A DNA stretch of 64,000 nt from Azomonas tarimensis (GTDB taxonomy: Bacteria > Pseudomonadota > Gammaproteobacteria > Pseudomonadales > Pseudomonadaceae), in NCBI RefSeq assembly GCF_042648805.1, contig NZ_JBHRXZ010000002.1:1-64000 (forward strand). Direction: 5' to 3'. This document shows positions 23,025 through 32,641 of this stretch, in pieces (within the stretch, counting starts at the first letter, position 1; every line of letters starts with the position of its first letter). The position numbers were made by a program, and so were the translations under genes. Below the pieces are notes generated by a model. It saw only the letters and a list, made by a program, of their open reading frames with translations, was not told where the DNA came from and made no database searches.

Positions 23025-23879
23025 TCACGACTCGCCAAACAGCGCTGTCCAGTAGATTCCTGCATCGCTCTGCGGATCGACCGCATAGGCACCGCCGAAG
23101 GCGCCGGAGGCCGGGTTCATCAGGCGGGCGCAATCACCTGGCGTTGCCAACCAGGCAGCGACTACCGAGGGTGCCCGGTCCCGTGCAGCGGCGATGTTTT
23201 GCGCCACCTGCCCGCCGATGAAGCCAGCCAGGTCGGCTCGGTCACCCGGGATACGGCCGTCACGGTCGAGATGGCTGTAGAAATTGCCGTTGGCCATGGC
23301 GCGGCTGTGGGCCTCCGCCGCCATCGCCAGGGCCGGATTCCAGCTGAGCGGCGGCGCGGCAGCAAAGGCCTGTTCACCACACTGGCGCGCCTGACGCCGC
23401 GCCGCATTGACCTCGTCCAGCAAGCGCTGGCCTTCGCCTTGCCAGTCGCCGAGGCCACGGCTCAGCAGCGGCCGCGCCAGCACGATCCGCCAGTCCCGCC
23501 CTGCCCGGCTGACGCCAAGGTCGACGAAACGCGGGTCGAGCAGCACCTGGCAGAAGCTTTCCTGCAAGACGCCCATCGCCGCCTGGGCATCACGCGGGCC
23601 CGACAGGCTGATCGCACGGACCTGCGCCATCAGGTAGCCCGCCTCGGCCAGCGACTCCTGCAGATCCCCCGCGCCATCGGCCGGAAGCATCAGTCGGGAG
23701 TCGGACGCCAGCGGTGGCAGCTCTCCGCCGACGGCGTCCCGGCAACTCTGCAGCTGGCCACGATAGGCATTGATGGCCTCGGCCAGCTGTCCTTCCTCGG
23801 CCGCGTTACTGGCTCCGGTCACCAACCCCAGAGCCAACGCAAGCGCCACGCCCTTCACTTGCACTGCCCCACCATCCAT
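23025..23879 (-). CDS. Secreted CAP/SCP-domain protein with altered cavity residues
   Basis: A 284-residue exported protein (signal peptide to about residue 27, GASNAA). The N-terminal half is lineage-specific and the C-terminal CAP domain starts near LSWNPALAMAAEAHSRAMAN. The first cavity His is kept (AHSRAMA), but the GENIAAG motif reads VAQNIAAA (Glu to Gln) and the GHC motif reads GDCARLMN (His to Asp). The paralog at 35738 has the normal residues. Metal or ligand binding is probably lost or changed. It is convergent with the RES gene. Confidence 0.8.
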   Translation of the reverse strand: MDGGAVQVKGVALALALGLVTGASNAAEEGQLAEAINAYRGQLQSCRDAVGGELPPLASDSRLMLPADGAGDLQESLAEAGYLMAQVRAISLSGPRDAQAAMGVLQESFCQVLLDPRFVDLGVSRAGRDWRIVLARPLLSRGLGDWQGEGQRLLDEVNAARRQARQCGEQAFAAAPPLSWNPALAMAAEAHSRAMANGNFYSHLDRDGRIPGDRADLAGFIGGQVAQNIAAARDRAPSVVAAWLATPGDCARLMNPASGAFGGAYAVDPQSDAGIYWTALFGES

Positions 23880-24042
23880 GTACGTCTCCCACCGTTGTCT
23901 CTGCTGATTCTAGGCGCGCCGGGCAGGCGGGTAAAAGCCGGGACAGAGGCAAGTCGAAACGACCGGCAGACCAGAGGACCGCTGACATTACCGGGCAAGC
24001 CATTACAATGACCGCCCTGTCCTGATACCCGACGCCCGCGCC

Positions 24043-26031
24043 ATGTCATTACCCAAGCACCATCTGGAACTGCTCGCCCCCGCCCGTGATGTCGCCATCG
24101 CCCGCGAGGCCATCCTGCATGGCGCGGATGCCGTCTATATCGGAGGCCCGAGCTTCGGCGCACGGCACAACGCCTGCAACGAGGTGGGGGAGATCGCCGA
24201 GCTGGTGAAGTTTGCCCACCAGTACCACGCGCGGGTATTCGTCACCCTCAACACCATCCTGCACGACGATGAACTGGAGCCGGCGCGCCGGCTGATCGGT
24301 CAGTTCTACGACGCGGGCGTCGACGCGCTGATCATCCAGGACCTGGGCATCCTTGAATTGGATATCCCACCCATCGAGCTGCACGCCAGTACCCAGACCG
24401 ATATCCGCACGCTGGAGCGGGCCAGGTTTCTCGATCAGGCCGGGTTCTCGCAGCTGGTGCTGGCGCGCGAGCTCAATCTCAAGGAAATCCGCGCCATCAG
24501 CGATGCCACCGACGCGGCCATCGAGTTCTTCATCCACGGCGCGCTGTGCGTGGCCTTCTCCGGGCAATGCAACATCTCCCATGCGCAGACCGGGCGCAGC
24601 GCCAACCGCGGCGACTGCTCGCAGGCCTGCCGCCTGCCCTTCACCCTGAAGGACGACCAGGGCCGCGTGGTGGCCTTCGAGAAGCACCTGCTGTCGATGA
24701 AGGACAACAACCAGAGCGCCAACCTGCGCGCGCTGATCGACGCTGGGGTGCGCTCCTTCAAGATCGAGGGCCGCTACAAGGACATGGGCTATGTGAAGAA
24801 CATCACCGCCTATTACCGCCAGCGCCTCGACGAAATCCTCGAAGAGCGCCCAGACCTTGCGCGCGCCTCCAGCGGACGCACCCAGCACTTCTTCGTGCCG
24901 GACCCGGACAAGACCTTCCACCGCGGCAGCACCGACTACTTCGTCAGCGAGCGCAAGGCGGACATCGGCGCCTTCGACTCGCCGACCTTCACCGGCCTGC
25001 CGGTGGGCGAGGTGCTCAAGGTGGGCAAGCGCGACCTGATTGCACGCACCCAAGAGCCCTTGTCCAACGGCGACGGACTGAACGTGCTGGTCAAGCGCGA
25101 GGTCGTCGGCTTTCGCGCCAGCGTGGTGAAGGCGCTCGCGCAGTTCGAGGAAGATGGCCAGCCGCGCTTCGAATACCGCATCGAACCCAACGAGATGCCG
25201 GCCGCGCTCGCCAAGCTGCGCCCGAACCACCCGCTCAATCGCAACCTCGACCACAACTGGCAGCAGGCGCTGCAGAAGACCTCCGCCGAGCGGCGCATCG
25301 GCCTGCGCTGGCAGGCGCGCCTGAGCGAAGCGACGCTGGAACTGACCGCCTCCAGCGAGGACGGCGCGAGCGCCAGCGTGCGCCTGGACGGGCCCTTCGG
25401 CGAGGCGAAAAAGCCCGAGCAGGCGCTGGAGCAGCTAGGCGATCTGCTGGCTCAGCTGGGCACCACGATCTATCACGCCGAGGCCGTCGAGCTGGACGCA
25501 CCGCAGGCGTTCTTCATTCCCAATTCGCAGCTCAAGGCATTGCGCCGGGAGGCGGTCGAGGCGCTGACGGCCGCGCGCGTGGCCGCCCACCCGCGAAGCT
25601 ATCGCAAGCCCGAGAGTGATCCACCGCCGACGTATCCGGAATCGCACCTGTCGTTTCTCGCCAACGTCTACAACGAGAAAGCCCGGGCCTTCTACCACCG
25701 CCATGGGGTACAGCTGATCGACGCCGCCTACGAGGCCCACGAGGAAACCGGCGAGGTGCCGGTGATGATCACCAAGCACTGCCTGCGTTTTTCCTTCAAC
25801 CTCTGCCCGAAACAGGCCAAGGGCGTGACCGGCGTGCGCACCAGGGTCGAGCCGATGCAGCTGATCCAGGGCGATGAAGTGCTGACGCTGAAGTTCGACT
25901 GCAAGCCCTGCGAGATGCATGTGATCGGCAGGATCAAGGGCCACATCCTCGACCTGCCCCAGCCCGGCAGCGGGGCCGGCGTGGTCGGCCAGATCAGCCC
26001 CGAGGATCTGCTGAAAACCATCCGGCGCTAG
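24043..26031 (+). CDS. rlhA: 23S rRNA C2501 hydroxylation protein (U32 peptidase family, YdcP-type)
   Basis: A 662-residue U32-family protein. It starts LELLAPARDVAIAREAILHG with the family's ADAVYIGGPSFGARHNA. The iron-sulfur Cys set is seen in HGALCVAFSGQCNISHAQTG with NRGDCSQACRLPF. A C-terminal DUF3656-like domain and late Cys residues (KHCLRFSFNLCPKQ, DCKPCEM) follow. The length matches E. coli YdcP/RlhA (about 650), not the shorter TrhP/YhbU. Prephenate-dependent hydroxylation of C2501 is known for RlhA. Confidence 0.85.
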   Translation: MSLPKHHLELLAPARDVAIAREAILHGADAVYIGGPSFGARHNACNEVGEIAELVKFAHQYHARVFVTLNTILHDDELEPARRLIGQFYDAGVDALIIQDLGILELDIPPIELHASTQTDIRTLERARFLDQAGFSQLVLARELNLKEIRAISDATDAAIEFFIHGALCVAFSGQCNISHAQTGRSANRGDCSQACRLPFTLKDDQGRVVAFEKHLLSMKDNNQSANLRALIDAGVRSFKIEGRYKDMGYVKNITAYYRQRLDEILEERPDLARASSGRTQHFFVPDPDKTFHRGSTDYFVSERKADIGAFDSPTFTGLPVGEVLKVGKRDLIARTQEPLSNGDGLNVLVKREVVGFRASVVKALAQFEEDGQPRFEYRIEPNEMPAALAKLRPNHPLNRNLDHNWQQALQKTSAERRIGLRWQARLSEATLELTASSEDGASASVRLDGPFGEAKKPEQALEQLGDLLAQLGTTIYHAEAVELDAPQAFFIPNSQLKALRREAVEALTAARVAAHPRSYRKPESDPPPTYPESHLSFLANVYNEKARAFYHRHGVQLIDAAYEAHEETGEVPVMITKHCLRFSFNLCPKQAKGVTGVRTRVEPMQLIQGDEVLTLKFDCKPCEMHVIGRIKGHILDLPQPGSGAGVVGQISPEDLLKTIRR

Positions 26032-26161
26032 CCGCCCCAGGCGGAGCAGCGGTCCTCTGATCGCGTCCCGCCCTTCAACCGGCCATAGCCCGGTCACGGG
26101 GTCGGTCATTCGCGCGGGTTCGTGTTCCAATCGCTGCTCACGCAGTGGGAGTCCAGTGTTC

Positions 26162-28600
26162 ATGCAAAAGGCAGAATCCCGGCAGCGCAAGGCGATTCGC
26201 CTTGAGCGGCTGCAACGCTTCATCGACTGGGCATCCGCGACCTGGGCCGAGTTCGTACCAAAGAAGAACCATCAGGAAAAGTGGTTTACCGCCTACGGCG
26301 GCTACCAGAACCTGCAGATCGGTCGCGCCGCGAAACTGTTCTGGCTCGGCTTCGAGGCGCCGGCGGTAGCCTCGGCACTGCCGGCGCTCGACCCCAAGAG
26401 CCTGGCGGGTCGACTGGTCAACCGCGACCTCAACGACTACCGATGCCCCGTGGACCTGTTCGGCAGCGAAATCCTGGTGGACTGTGGCCCGGCGAAAAAC
26501 CTGATGGAGCCGGACTGGGCATTGGCATTTCCCGACAGCGATTCAGCCGAGGCTTTCGAGCCCCAGGTGCAGCAGCGCGTGGAGCGGGTCGTCCGTGACC
26601 GCCTGGCACAACTCGAAGCGCCGCTGGCGCGCCTCGCCGAACAGGAGCGCCAGGACTGCCTGGCCCGCCTGCGGCCGGAGCTTGCGCGTCTGGAGGAATC
26701 ACTGCCCAGGGTGGTCGACGCGCTGAACGAGGCCTTGCACGAGCTGCGTTATGTCGTTGGACTGCAGCAAGGCACGCTGGCGCTGGAAATCCAGCGGCGC
26801 GTGCCGGCTGGCCAGGACCATGTGCTGAGCGAAGTCGAAGTGGAGGCCTGGAAAACCCGCGATCGCCAGACCTTCCAGGCCCGCTTCGAGCTCTTGCTGG
26901 ACGCCGCCGAAGGGGTCGATCTGCAGCCTCTGGGGCACAAGCGTCTGCTCGAGCTGCTCATGCTCGAGCCGGCCAAGCTGCGCAAGGCGGTCCGCCAGGC
27001 CCGCGACGAGCATCGCGAGCGTGCCGCCTTCGCGGTACTGCTGGAGAACAACCCGCGCTTCGTCCACTACCACCAGCTGTACCCGGCGCGTCATCTGACC
27101 CGCCAGTGGACTGCCCTGCTCGGTCCCACCAACAGCGGCAAGACCCACCGCTCCATCGAGGCGATGGTGGCGGTCAAGCATGCAATCTACCTGTCACCGC
27201 TGCGGCTGATGGCGCTGGAGAACCAGGAGCGCATCGAGTCCATGGGCGTGCCCTGCTCGCTGATCACTGGCGAAGAGCAGATCATTCGTGAAGGCGCCAC
27301 CCACTTCTGCTGCACCGTGGAGGAATTCGCGCGCTTTCGCCATCAGCACTGGGACGTGGTGGTGGTCGACGAAGTGCAGATGATGGCCGATTCCCAGCGC
27401 GGCTGGGCCTGGGTCGATGCGCTGGTCGCCGCGCACACGCCCGAGCTGCTGATGACCGGCCCGGCGCTGATCGAGCCGTCGCTCAGGACGCTGTGCGAAC
27501 TCTGCGAGGATCGCCTGAAGGTGGTGCGCACCAAGCGCCTTTCTCCAGTGGAGGTGTCGCGCCATGCCACCACCCTCAAGCATCTCGAGCCCGGCTCGAT
27601 GCTGGTGGCCTTCAGCCGCCGCACCGTGCTGGAGCTAAAGGGCCTGCTGGAAACCACCGGCAAACAGGTGGCGGTGGTCTATGGCGCCCTCTCGCCGGAA
27701 GTCCGCCGCGAGCAGGCGCGGCGCTTTCGTGAAGGCGAGGCGGATCTGATGGTCGCCACCGATGCGGTGGGCATGGGGCTGAACCTGCCGGCGCACACCC
27801 TCTGCTTCTACACCGACGAGAAGTTCGACGGGGTACAGAATCGCCAGCTGAAGATCCAGGAGGTCAAGCAGATCGGCGGCCGCGCCGGGCGCTTCGGACA
27901 CCATGAAAGCGGCACCATCACCACCCTCGACCCGCAGACCCTGAAGTCCATCAAGCGCCTTTTCAACAGTCCCGACGAGCCGGTGGCGCTCTCGCAGTTT
28001 CAGGTGCGGCCCTCGATCGAGCATCTGCGCGACATTTCCCATCTGATGAACGAGCCGAGCCTGCTGCGCGCCTGGCTGACCTTCAACCGCAACATCAACT
28101 ACGGCGAGGCCTTCGTCTCGGTGCTGCCGGACGAACTGGCGGCCTGGATCGAGCTGATCGACGACCCGGCGTATGACCTGTCACTGCGCTGGATCTTTGC
28201 CTGCACGCCGATTCGCGGCGGCCTCGACAGCCGTGCCAGCGAGTTCGCCCAGGCCTGGCTCCGGCGCGTGGCCGGCGGTCAGGCAGTGCCGCTGCCGCGA
28301 CTGGTGATCGAGTCGGACCTGGCCACCCTGGAAGGTTCGCTGCATGTGATCGAAACCTACCTGCACCTGGCCCGGACGCTGCCGGCATACTTTCCGGACG
28401 TGGAAAAGGGCGAAGACCATCGCCGCCTGCTGAACGATGCCATCACCCGGGAACTCTCCCGCCAGCGTCGACCACGGCAGTCGGACAAGCGCCGGGTAAC
28501 GGGCAAGGGCCGGCAGTGCCAGCAGTGCGGCAAAACCATGCCGGCGGCATTGAGCCGGGAGTTTCGCCTCTGCCAGTCCTGCTGGAAGCAGCGGCGCTAG
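26162..28600 (+). CDS. SUV3-like DEAD-family RNA helicase with C-terminal zinc ribbon
   Basis: An 812-residue superfamily 2 helicase resembling mitochondrial SUV3. Walker A is WTALLGPTNSGKTHRS, Walker B is VVVVDEVQMM (DEVQ box), and motifs V and VI are ATDAVGMGLNLPA and QIGGRAGRFG. The N-terminal 300 residues are helical and family-specific. The C-terminus is a four-Cys ribbon (CQQCGKTMPA, then FRLCQSCW). Spacing favours either GTG at 26156 or ATG at 26162, so the start is uncertain by 2 codons. A role in RNA turnover is inferred. Confidence 0.85.
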   Translation: MQKAESRQRKAIRLERLQRFIDWASATWAEFVPKKNHQEKWFTAYGGYQNLQIGRAAKLFWLGFEAPAVASALPALDPKSLAGRLVNRDLNDYRCPVDLFGSEILVDCGPAKNLMEPDWALAFPDSDSAEAFEPQVQQRVERVVRDRLAQLEAPLARLAEQERQDCLARLRPELARLEESLPRVVDALNEALHELRYVVGLQQGTLALEIQRRVPAGQDHVLSEVEVEAWKTRDRQTFQARFELLLDAAEGVDLQPLGHKRLLELLMLEPAKLRKAVRQARDEHRERAAFAVLLENNPRFVHYHQLYPARHLTRQWTALLGPTNSGKTHRSIEAMVAVKHAIYLSPLRLMALENQERIESMGVPCSLITGEEQIIREGATHFCCTVEEFARFRHQHWDVVVVDEVQMMADSQRGWAWVDALVAAHTPELLMTGPALIEPSLRTLCELCEDRLKVVRTKRLSPVEVSRHATTLKHLEPGSMLVAFSRRTVLELKGLLETTGKQVAVVYGALSPEVRREQARRFREGEADLMVATDAVGMGLNLPAHTLCFYTDEKFDGVQNRQLKIQEVKQIGGRAGRFGHHESGTITTLDPQTLKSIKRLFNSPDEPVALSQFQVRPSIEHLRDISHLMNEPSLLRAWLTFNRNINYGEAFVSVLPDELAAWIELIDDPAYDLSLRWIFACTPIRGGLDSRASEFAQAWLRRVAGGQAVPLPRLVIESDLATLEGSLHVIETYLHLARTLPAYFPDVEKGEDHRRLLNDAITRELSRQRRPRQSDKRRVTGKGRQCQQCGKTMPAALSREFRLCQSCWKQRR

Positions 28601-28630
28601 CCGTCCGCGCCGATCAGCCGGCGAGGCCCC

Positions 28631-28789
28631 TCAGCCCAGCGGGCTCTCACCAGGGTTGACCCCCTCGTCCCGGTCATCGAACTGCTCCGGCACATTACCC
28701 GGTGCGTTTTCGGGGTTGGGGCCGTCGCCGTATTCGTCGTAGTCCGGCGGGGTCAGACCATCCTTGAGGGGGTCGTCTTTATCGATCAT
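28631..28789 (-). CDS. Small acidic protein, unknown
   Basis: A 52-residue, Asp/Pro/Gly-rich protein (MIDKDDPLKDGLTPPDYDEY ... VNPGESPLG) with no hydrophobic core, probably disordered. The ATG at 28789 has GGAG 7 bases upstream; the longer frame to 28855 is not needed. No family is recognised. It is convergent with the helicase gene. Confidence 0.6.
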   Translation of the reverse strand: MIDKDDPLKDGLTPPDYDEYGDGPNPENAPGNVPEQFDDRDEGVNPGESPLG

Positions 28790-28885
28790 TTCGGGCTCCG
28801 TCTTCTCTATGCGGGCGCCGTTCGCGCCCGTCCAGCGTAGGAGGACGCCTGGCAAGCGACGTTCAGAGCGCGGCGACGACCCGCG

Positions 28886-30076
28886 CTACAGCGCTCCGGC
28901 GCTGACCGGACGCGCCAGGCGCAGGGTGGTGACCAGACAGAGCGCCAGCCCGCCGAGCGCCAGCAATCCCCCGGCCATGCCGATCTGGGCGACGCCAACC
29001 CCGTCGGTCACCAGACTGCCCAGCAATGCCCCGCCGCCAATGCCGATGTTGAAGATTCCGGAATACAGCGCCATGGCCACGTCGGTGGCGTCCTCGGCCA
29101 GCGACAGCACACGCGACTGCAGGCTCAGGGCGAAGCAAGTCCCGGCGATGCCCCAGATCACCACCAGCGGCGCCAGCCATGAAGCGTCGCTGGCGGCCGG
29201 CAGGAGCAGGAACATGCAGCAGGCGATGACCGCAATGGCAATCAGCGGCAGGCCCTTCGGGTAGCGGTTGGCGTAGCGGCTGAACAACAGCGAACCCAGG
29301 ATGCCGGCACCGCCGAAGAGCAGCAGCAAGCCGGTGGTCATGTCACTGCCGAGGCGGGCAACGGTACGCGCGAAGGGCTCGATGTAGCTGTAGGCGGTGA
29401 AATGCGCGGTGATCATCAGTGCAGTCAGCAGATATACCGCGACCAGGGCCGGCCGGCGAAACAGCTCTGGCACACTGCGGAGCGAACCGGCGTTCTGGCT
29501 TGGCAGGCGCGGCAGGCTTTTCATCAGGCACAGCATGGTGAAGCCGGCGACCACGCCGATGGCCAGGAAGGTCGTGCGCCAGCCCAGCGCTTCGCCGAGT
29601 ACCCGACCCAGCGGAATGCCCAGCACCGTGGCCAGCGCACAGCCGGTGGCGAGCAGGCTCAGCGCCTGGGCCTTCTTGCCTTCGGGCGCCACGCGTATCG
29701 CCAGCGATGCGGTGATCGACCAGAACACCGCATGGGTCAGGGCGATGCAGACCCGGCTGAGCACCAGCATGCCGAAGCTGGTGGCGAGGCCGGAGAGGAC
29801 ATGACTGGCCACGAACAGTACAAAGAGCACGACGAGCAGGCGCCGCCGTTCCATGTTGCGGGTAGCCAGCATCAGCGGCAGCGACATCAGCGCCACGATC
29901 CAGGCGTAGAGCGTCAGCATCAGCCCGACCCGCGCCGGAGGCAGCTCGAAACTCTGGCCGATATCGCTGAGCAGCGCGATCGGGATGAACTCGGTGGTGT
30001 TGAAGACGAAAGCGGCCAGCGCCAGCGCAATCACGCTGAGCCAGCTACCGGGACGGGCATCCGCAGCGGCAGTCAT
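28886..30076 (-). CDS. MFS efflux transporter, SotB/AraJ-like
   Basis: A 396-residue major-facilitator transporter with 12 predicted helices. The first helix region is VFNTTEFIPIALLSDIGQSF, the typical start of the SotB/AraJ/YdhP drug and sugar exporters. The loop 2-3 motif A-like segment is ATRNMERRRLLV, and RVCIALTHAVFWSITASLA is typical of the group. The ATG at 30076 follows the run of an unsupported extension. The substrate is unknown; sugar or drug export is the family role. Confidence 0.85.
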   Translation of the reverse strand: MTAAADARPGSWLSVIALALAAFVFNTTEFIPIALLSDIGQSFELPPARVGLMLTLYAWIVALMSLPLMLATRNMERRRLLVVLFVLFVASHVLSGLATSFGMLVLSRVCIALTHAVFWSITASLAIRVAPEGKKAQALSLLATGCALATVLGIPLGRVLGEALGWRTTFLAIGVVAGFTMLCLMKSLPRLPSQNAGSLRSVPELFRRPALVAVYLLTALMITAHFTAYSYIEPFARTVARLGSDMTTGLLLLFGGAGILGSLLFSRYANRYPKGLPLIAIAVIACCMFLLLPAASDASWLAPLVVIWGIAGTCFALSLQSRVLSLAEDATDVAMALYSGIFNIGIGGGALLGSLVTDGVGVAQIGMAGGLLALGGLALCLVTTLRLARPVSAGAL

Positions 30077-30365
30077 GTCGGTATCTACAGTCGGCCACGT
30101 CACGCCCACGCGGCGCTGGACGGGCAGGCCGGCGAACGAACTGGCAGGAGTGGGAAAAGCGTGCAATAGCGCAGCGGCGACGCACGGCAAGGGCGAGCGG
30201 CGCGGATTCTACGCCTGCCCTGACAGCGCCCACAATGCGCTTTCCAGAGCCGTTCGAGCCTTGACGACAAACGGTGCGCGGCACCTGGCAACAATCCTTC
30301 TGGAACCATCCGCCGGCCTGCTCCGCCCAATGCTTACCAGGTACAACCGACAGCAAGGTGCAGAC

Positions 30366-30962
30366 ATGACCGAGATCCTCATAGCCGCATTCGACCGCTA
30401 CGAAGACGCCGCAGAGGCCAAGCAGGCGCTGCTGGCCGAAGGTCTGGCGAACGACGACGTCCAGCTTTCCGCCTCGAAGAATCCCGACACCGTCGCCAGC
30501 AGCCAGGTGGACGTTTCGGTCGAGGGCAAGGAATCAGCCGCGGAGAAGCTCGGCGCCCAGGTCGGCGATTTCTTCAATACCCTGTTCGGCCGCGACACCG
30601 ACGACCATCCGGACTACCGCGAGGCGATTCGCCGTGGCTCCACCGTCCTCACCGTCAGCCTGCCGGACGCCAGCGGGATCGAGCGCATCGAGCAGTTGCT
30701 GATCGACAAGGGCGCCATCGACATCGACGAACGCAGCGCCGAATGGGGCGATGGCAGCCGCCGGCCGGAGACCGCCTCCACCGAGACATTGACCACCGGT
30801 TACCCTGAGGCCAGTTCGGTAACTACCGGGGTGACCGAAACCGATACGACCACGGCGGAGCACCTCAAGAACGAGGCGAGCGGCATTCCTGGCCAGGCGG
30901 AAAATCGCACCGCCGCCACGCGCAAGAACAGCGCCGGGCGAGTCCGGCTGGTCAGCCGCTGA
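30366..30962 (+). CDS. General stress protein 17M-like protein
   Basis: A 198-residue protein whose N-terminal 100 residues form an alpha/beta ferredoxin-like unit (EILIAAFDRYEDAAEAKQAL, then TVLTVSLPDASGIERIEQLL) seen in heat-induced YflT/17M-like proteins. The C-terminal half is Thr/Ser-rich and probably disordered, and no YsnF-type DUF2382 is visible. It may be a stress or envelope protein; the assignment rests on the N-terminal pattern only. Confidence 0.6.
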   Translation: MTEILIAAFDRYEDAAEAKQALLAEGLANDDVQLSASKNPDTVASSQVDVSVEGKESAAEKLGAQVGDFFNTLFGRDTDDHPDYREAIRRGSTVLTVSLPDASGIERIEQLLIDKGAIDIDERSAEWGDGSRRPETASTETLTTGYPEASSVTTGVTETDTTTAEHLKNEASGIPGQAENRTAATRKNSAGRVRLVSR

Positions 30963-30977
30963 GGGCGAGGTACAGGC

Positions 30978-31625
30978 TCAGCCGTGACAGGGCTGGGCCT
31001 GCTCGCGGACCAGACGCATCACCGGAGTGGAGGTCAGCCTGAAACGCGGGGAGCGCTCGAATCCGGCGCTCTCCAGCGCCCGTGCGGTCCAATCGTTCGA
31101 GGTGTTGAACAGGTGGTAGCGCCCCCTGGCCTCGTAGAACTGGCTGATCGGGTAGCGCCCGGTTGCCGAAGGGATCGGACGACCCTCCGCGTCATAACGA
31201 AAGCTGGCGCCGACGAAGGCGATCAGCGCCTTGAGTTGCGGTTCGCTGAGGCAGACTTCCACCACCTCGCCCGCGAAGTAGCGCGACGGCTCCATTGGCA
31301 GTGACATTACGTGCAGCGTCGCCTCACTCGGCCGGAACAGCGCGTTGACCGCCAGCCGCAGCCCGCCCTTCTCGGCCGGGTAATAGCCGGCATCTCCCCA
31401 ACCGAATTCGAAATATGCCGGTGCGGCGGTCTGCGCCTCCAGCGTCGGGATCGCCGCCTGCACGGCGGACGCGGCGATAGCCACACCGCTGTGTCGGCCA
31501 TGGTCCACCACATAGGCCCTGTGCAGCGCCGGCGCGGCGGCCGATCCGCCGGGCACCACGGCTTCGGGCTTGCCATTGCAGGCGGCGGTCATCGACAAGG
31601 TGAGCAACAGGATGGCTGGTTTCAT
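30978..31625 (-). CDS. DUF2459 lipoprotein
   Basis: A 215-residue DUF2459-family protein (TIGR02117 type) with a lipoprotein-like signal (AILLLTLSMTAAC). Family features: RAYVVDHGRHSGVAIAASAV, YFEFGWGDAGYYPA and YHLFNTSNDWTARALESAGF. His and Cys/Asn residues in these positions suggest a papain-like or transglutaminase-type fold, but the function is unknown. Confidence 0.78.
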   Translation of the reverse strand: MKPAILLLTLSMTAACNGKPEAVVPGGSAAAPALHRAYVVDHGRHSGVAIAASAVQAAIPTLEAQTAAPAYFEFGWGDAGYYPAEKGGLRLAVNALFRPSEATLHVMSLPMEPSRYFAGEVVEVCLSEPQLKALIAFVGASFRYDAEGRPIPSATGRYPISQFYEARGRYHLFNTSNDWTARALESAGFERSPRFRLTSTPVMRLVREQAQPCHG

Positions 31626-31720
31626 GGCCGCGCTTTCATCTCGGGCGCCCCGGCGGGACGTATCGGTTGATCGGGGTTATGGGTTAGGCTCCGCAGTCCG
31701 TCCAAACAGGAGTATCTATC

Positions 31721-32002
31721 ATGGCCAAGGCCACCGCCCGTCACATCCTGGTTTCCAGCGAAGCCAAGTGCAATGAACTCAAGGCAGCCATCGAAGGCGG
31801 CGCCGATTTTGCCCAGGTTGCCAAGGACAACTCGTCCTGCCCCTCCAGCCGGGACGGCGGCAACCTCGGCTCGTTCGGCCCGGGGCAGATGGTCAAGGAA
31901 TTCGATACCGTCGTGTTCAGCGCGCCGGTGGGCGAAGTCCAGGGTCCGGTGAAGACCCAGTTCGGCTACCACCTGGTGGAAGTGACCAGCCGCCAGGACT
32001 GA
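31721..32002 (+). CDS. ppiC: Parvulin-type peptidyl-prolyl isomerase PpiC
   Basis: A 93-residue single-domain cytoplasmic parvulin. Visible: ARHILVSSEAKCNELKAAIE, FAQVAKDNSSCPSSRDGGNL, GSFGPGQMVKEFDTVVFSAP and QFGYHLVEV, matching the catalytic and hydrophobic residues of the family. The length matches E. coli PpiC. A hairpin follows the stop. Confidence 0.92.
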   Translation: MAKATARHILVSSEAKCNELKAAIEGGADFAQVAKDNSSCPSSRDGGNLGSFGPGQMVKEFDTVVFSAPVGEVQGPVKTQFGYHLVEVTSRQD

Positions 32003-32012
32003 TCCTTCCCCT

Positions 32013-32047
32013 CCAGGGCCTGGCCTGCGCCGCGTTCCAGGCCCTGG
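32013..32047 (+). terminator. Hairpin downstream of ppiC
   Basis: CCAGGGCCTGG (32013-32023) pairs perfectly with CCAGGCCCTGG (32037-32047). There is no T-tract, so termination is uncertain. Confidence 0.5.
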
Positions 32048-32156
32048 CGCGTTCGGCAATCCATCCCTCGGAACGCGCTTCCACCGTCATTGCCGACCCG
32101 CCGGCAGCAGGCCTTCCAAGCGGCCAGCGGGCAGCCTCATCGCCTGCAGCAGCACT

Positions 32157-32220
32157 TTTGTAGTAGTCCAAAAAAATTACTACAAACCCGTTGACGACAT
32201 CCCGTTCCCGCTTGCATGAT
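32157..32220 (+). promoter_or_regulatory. 9-bp palindrome followed by a promoter-like site
   Basis: TTTGTAGTA (32157-32165) and TACTACAAA (32178-32186) form a perfect inverted repeat around 12 A/T-rich bases. Four bases later come TTGACG (32191-32196), an 18-base spacer and CATGAT (32215-32220). This suits a regulated promoter facing right. The protein that would bind is unknown. Confidence 0.5.
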
Positions 32221-32641
32221 GAAGACGCTTCCCTAACAGGGAGCCCTGGTAAAGGGTATTCGGAACGTGCGCAGGCCAACCAGCCGAACCGTTTCGCACC
32301 TGTACTGCCCACAAGGCGGACTGATGAGTTTGACTGGCCCCATCGCCCGAATGACGGCGAGAAGCCGGCGAAACGTCTTCACGATGCGCCGTACAGCAGT
32401 TCCACGGCTCACTGACGTCCGCCCCCTTCTCCCTCCTTCACGATTCGGATCAGCCAGGCTCCTGGCCCTGCTTCGTGTAGTCCGCTTCGATCAGCGCTAC
32501 ATAAAGGTTCAGGTCGTTTTCGACCGACCCCGCGACGGTGTCTTCAGGCTCATGCGCCATGAGACCGCCTCGACGGGGCAACCCAACCCACAGCGTAACT
32601 TTTTCTCGAATCAGTTAGATCAACGGATGAGGCCCTGCACT
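32221..32641. other. Long leader or non-coding stretch, no gene supported
   Basis: About 420 bases between the promoter-like site and the next start. Open frames cross it (for example 32267 onwards, in frame with the next gene), but their composition is Arg-rich and without domain features. A TCCCT/AGGGA hairpin lies near 32231. It could be a long 5' leader. Confidence 0.4.

Noticed and set aside
28751..28762. GGGGTCAGACC as another repeat copy
   Set aside because: It lies inside a small coding gene, lacks the right arm and flanks, and is explained by codons.
32157..32186. HexR operator
   Set aside because: The half-sites contain TTGT and ACAA, but the spacing is much longer than the short spacers described for HexR, and no sugar-catabolic gene is nearby.
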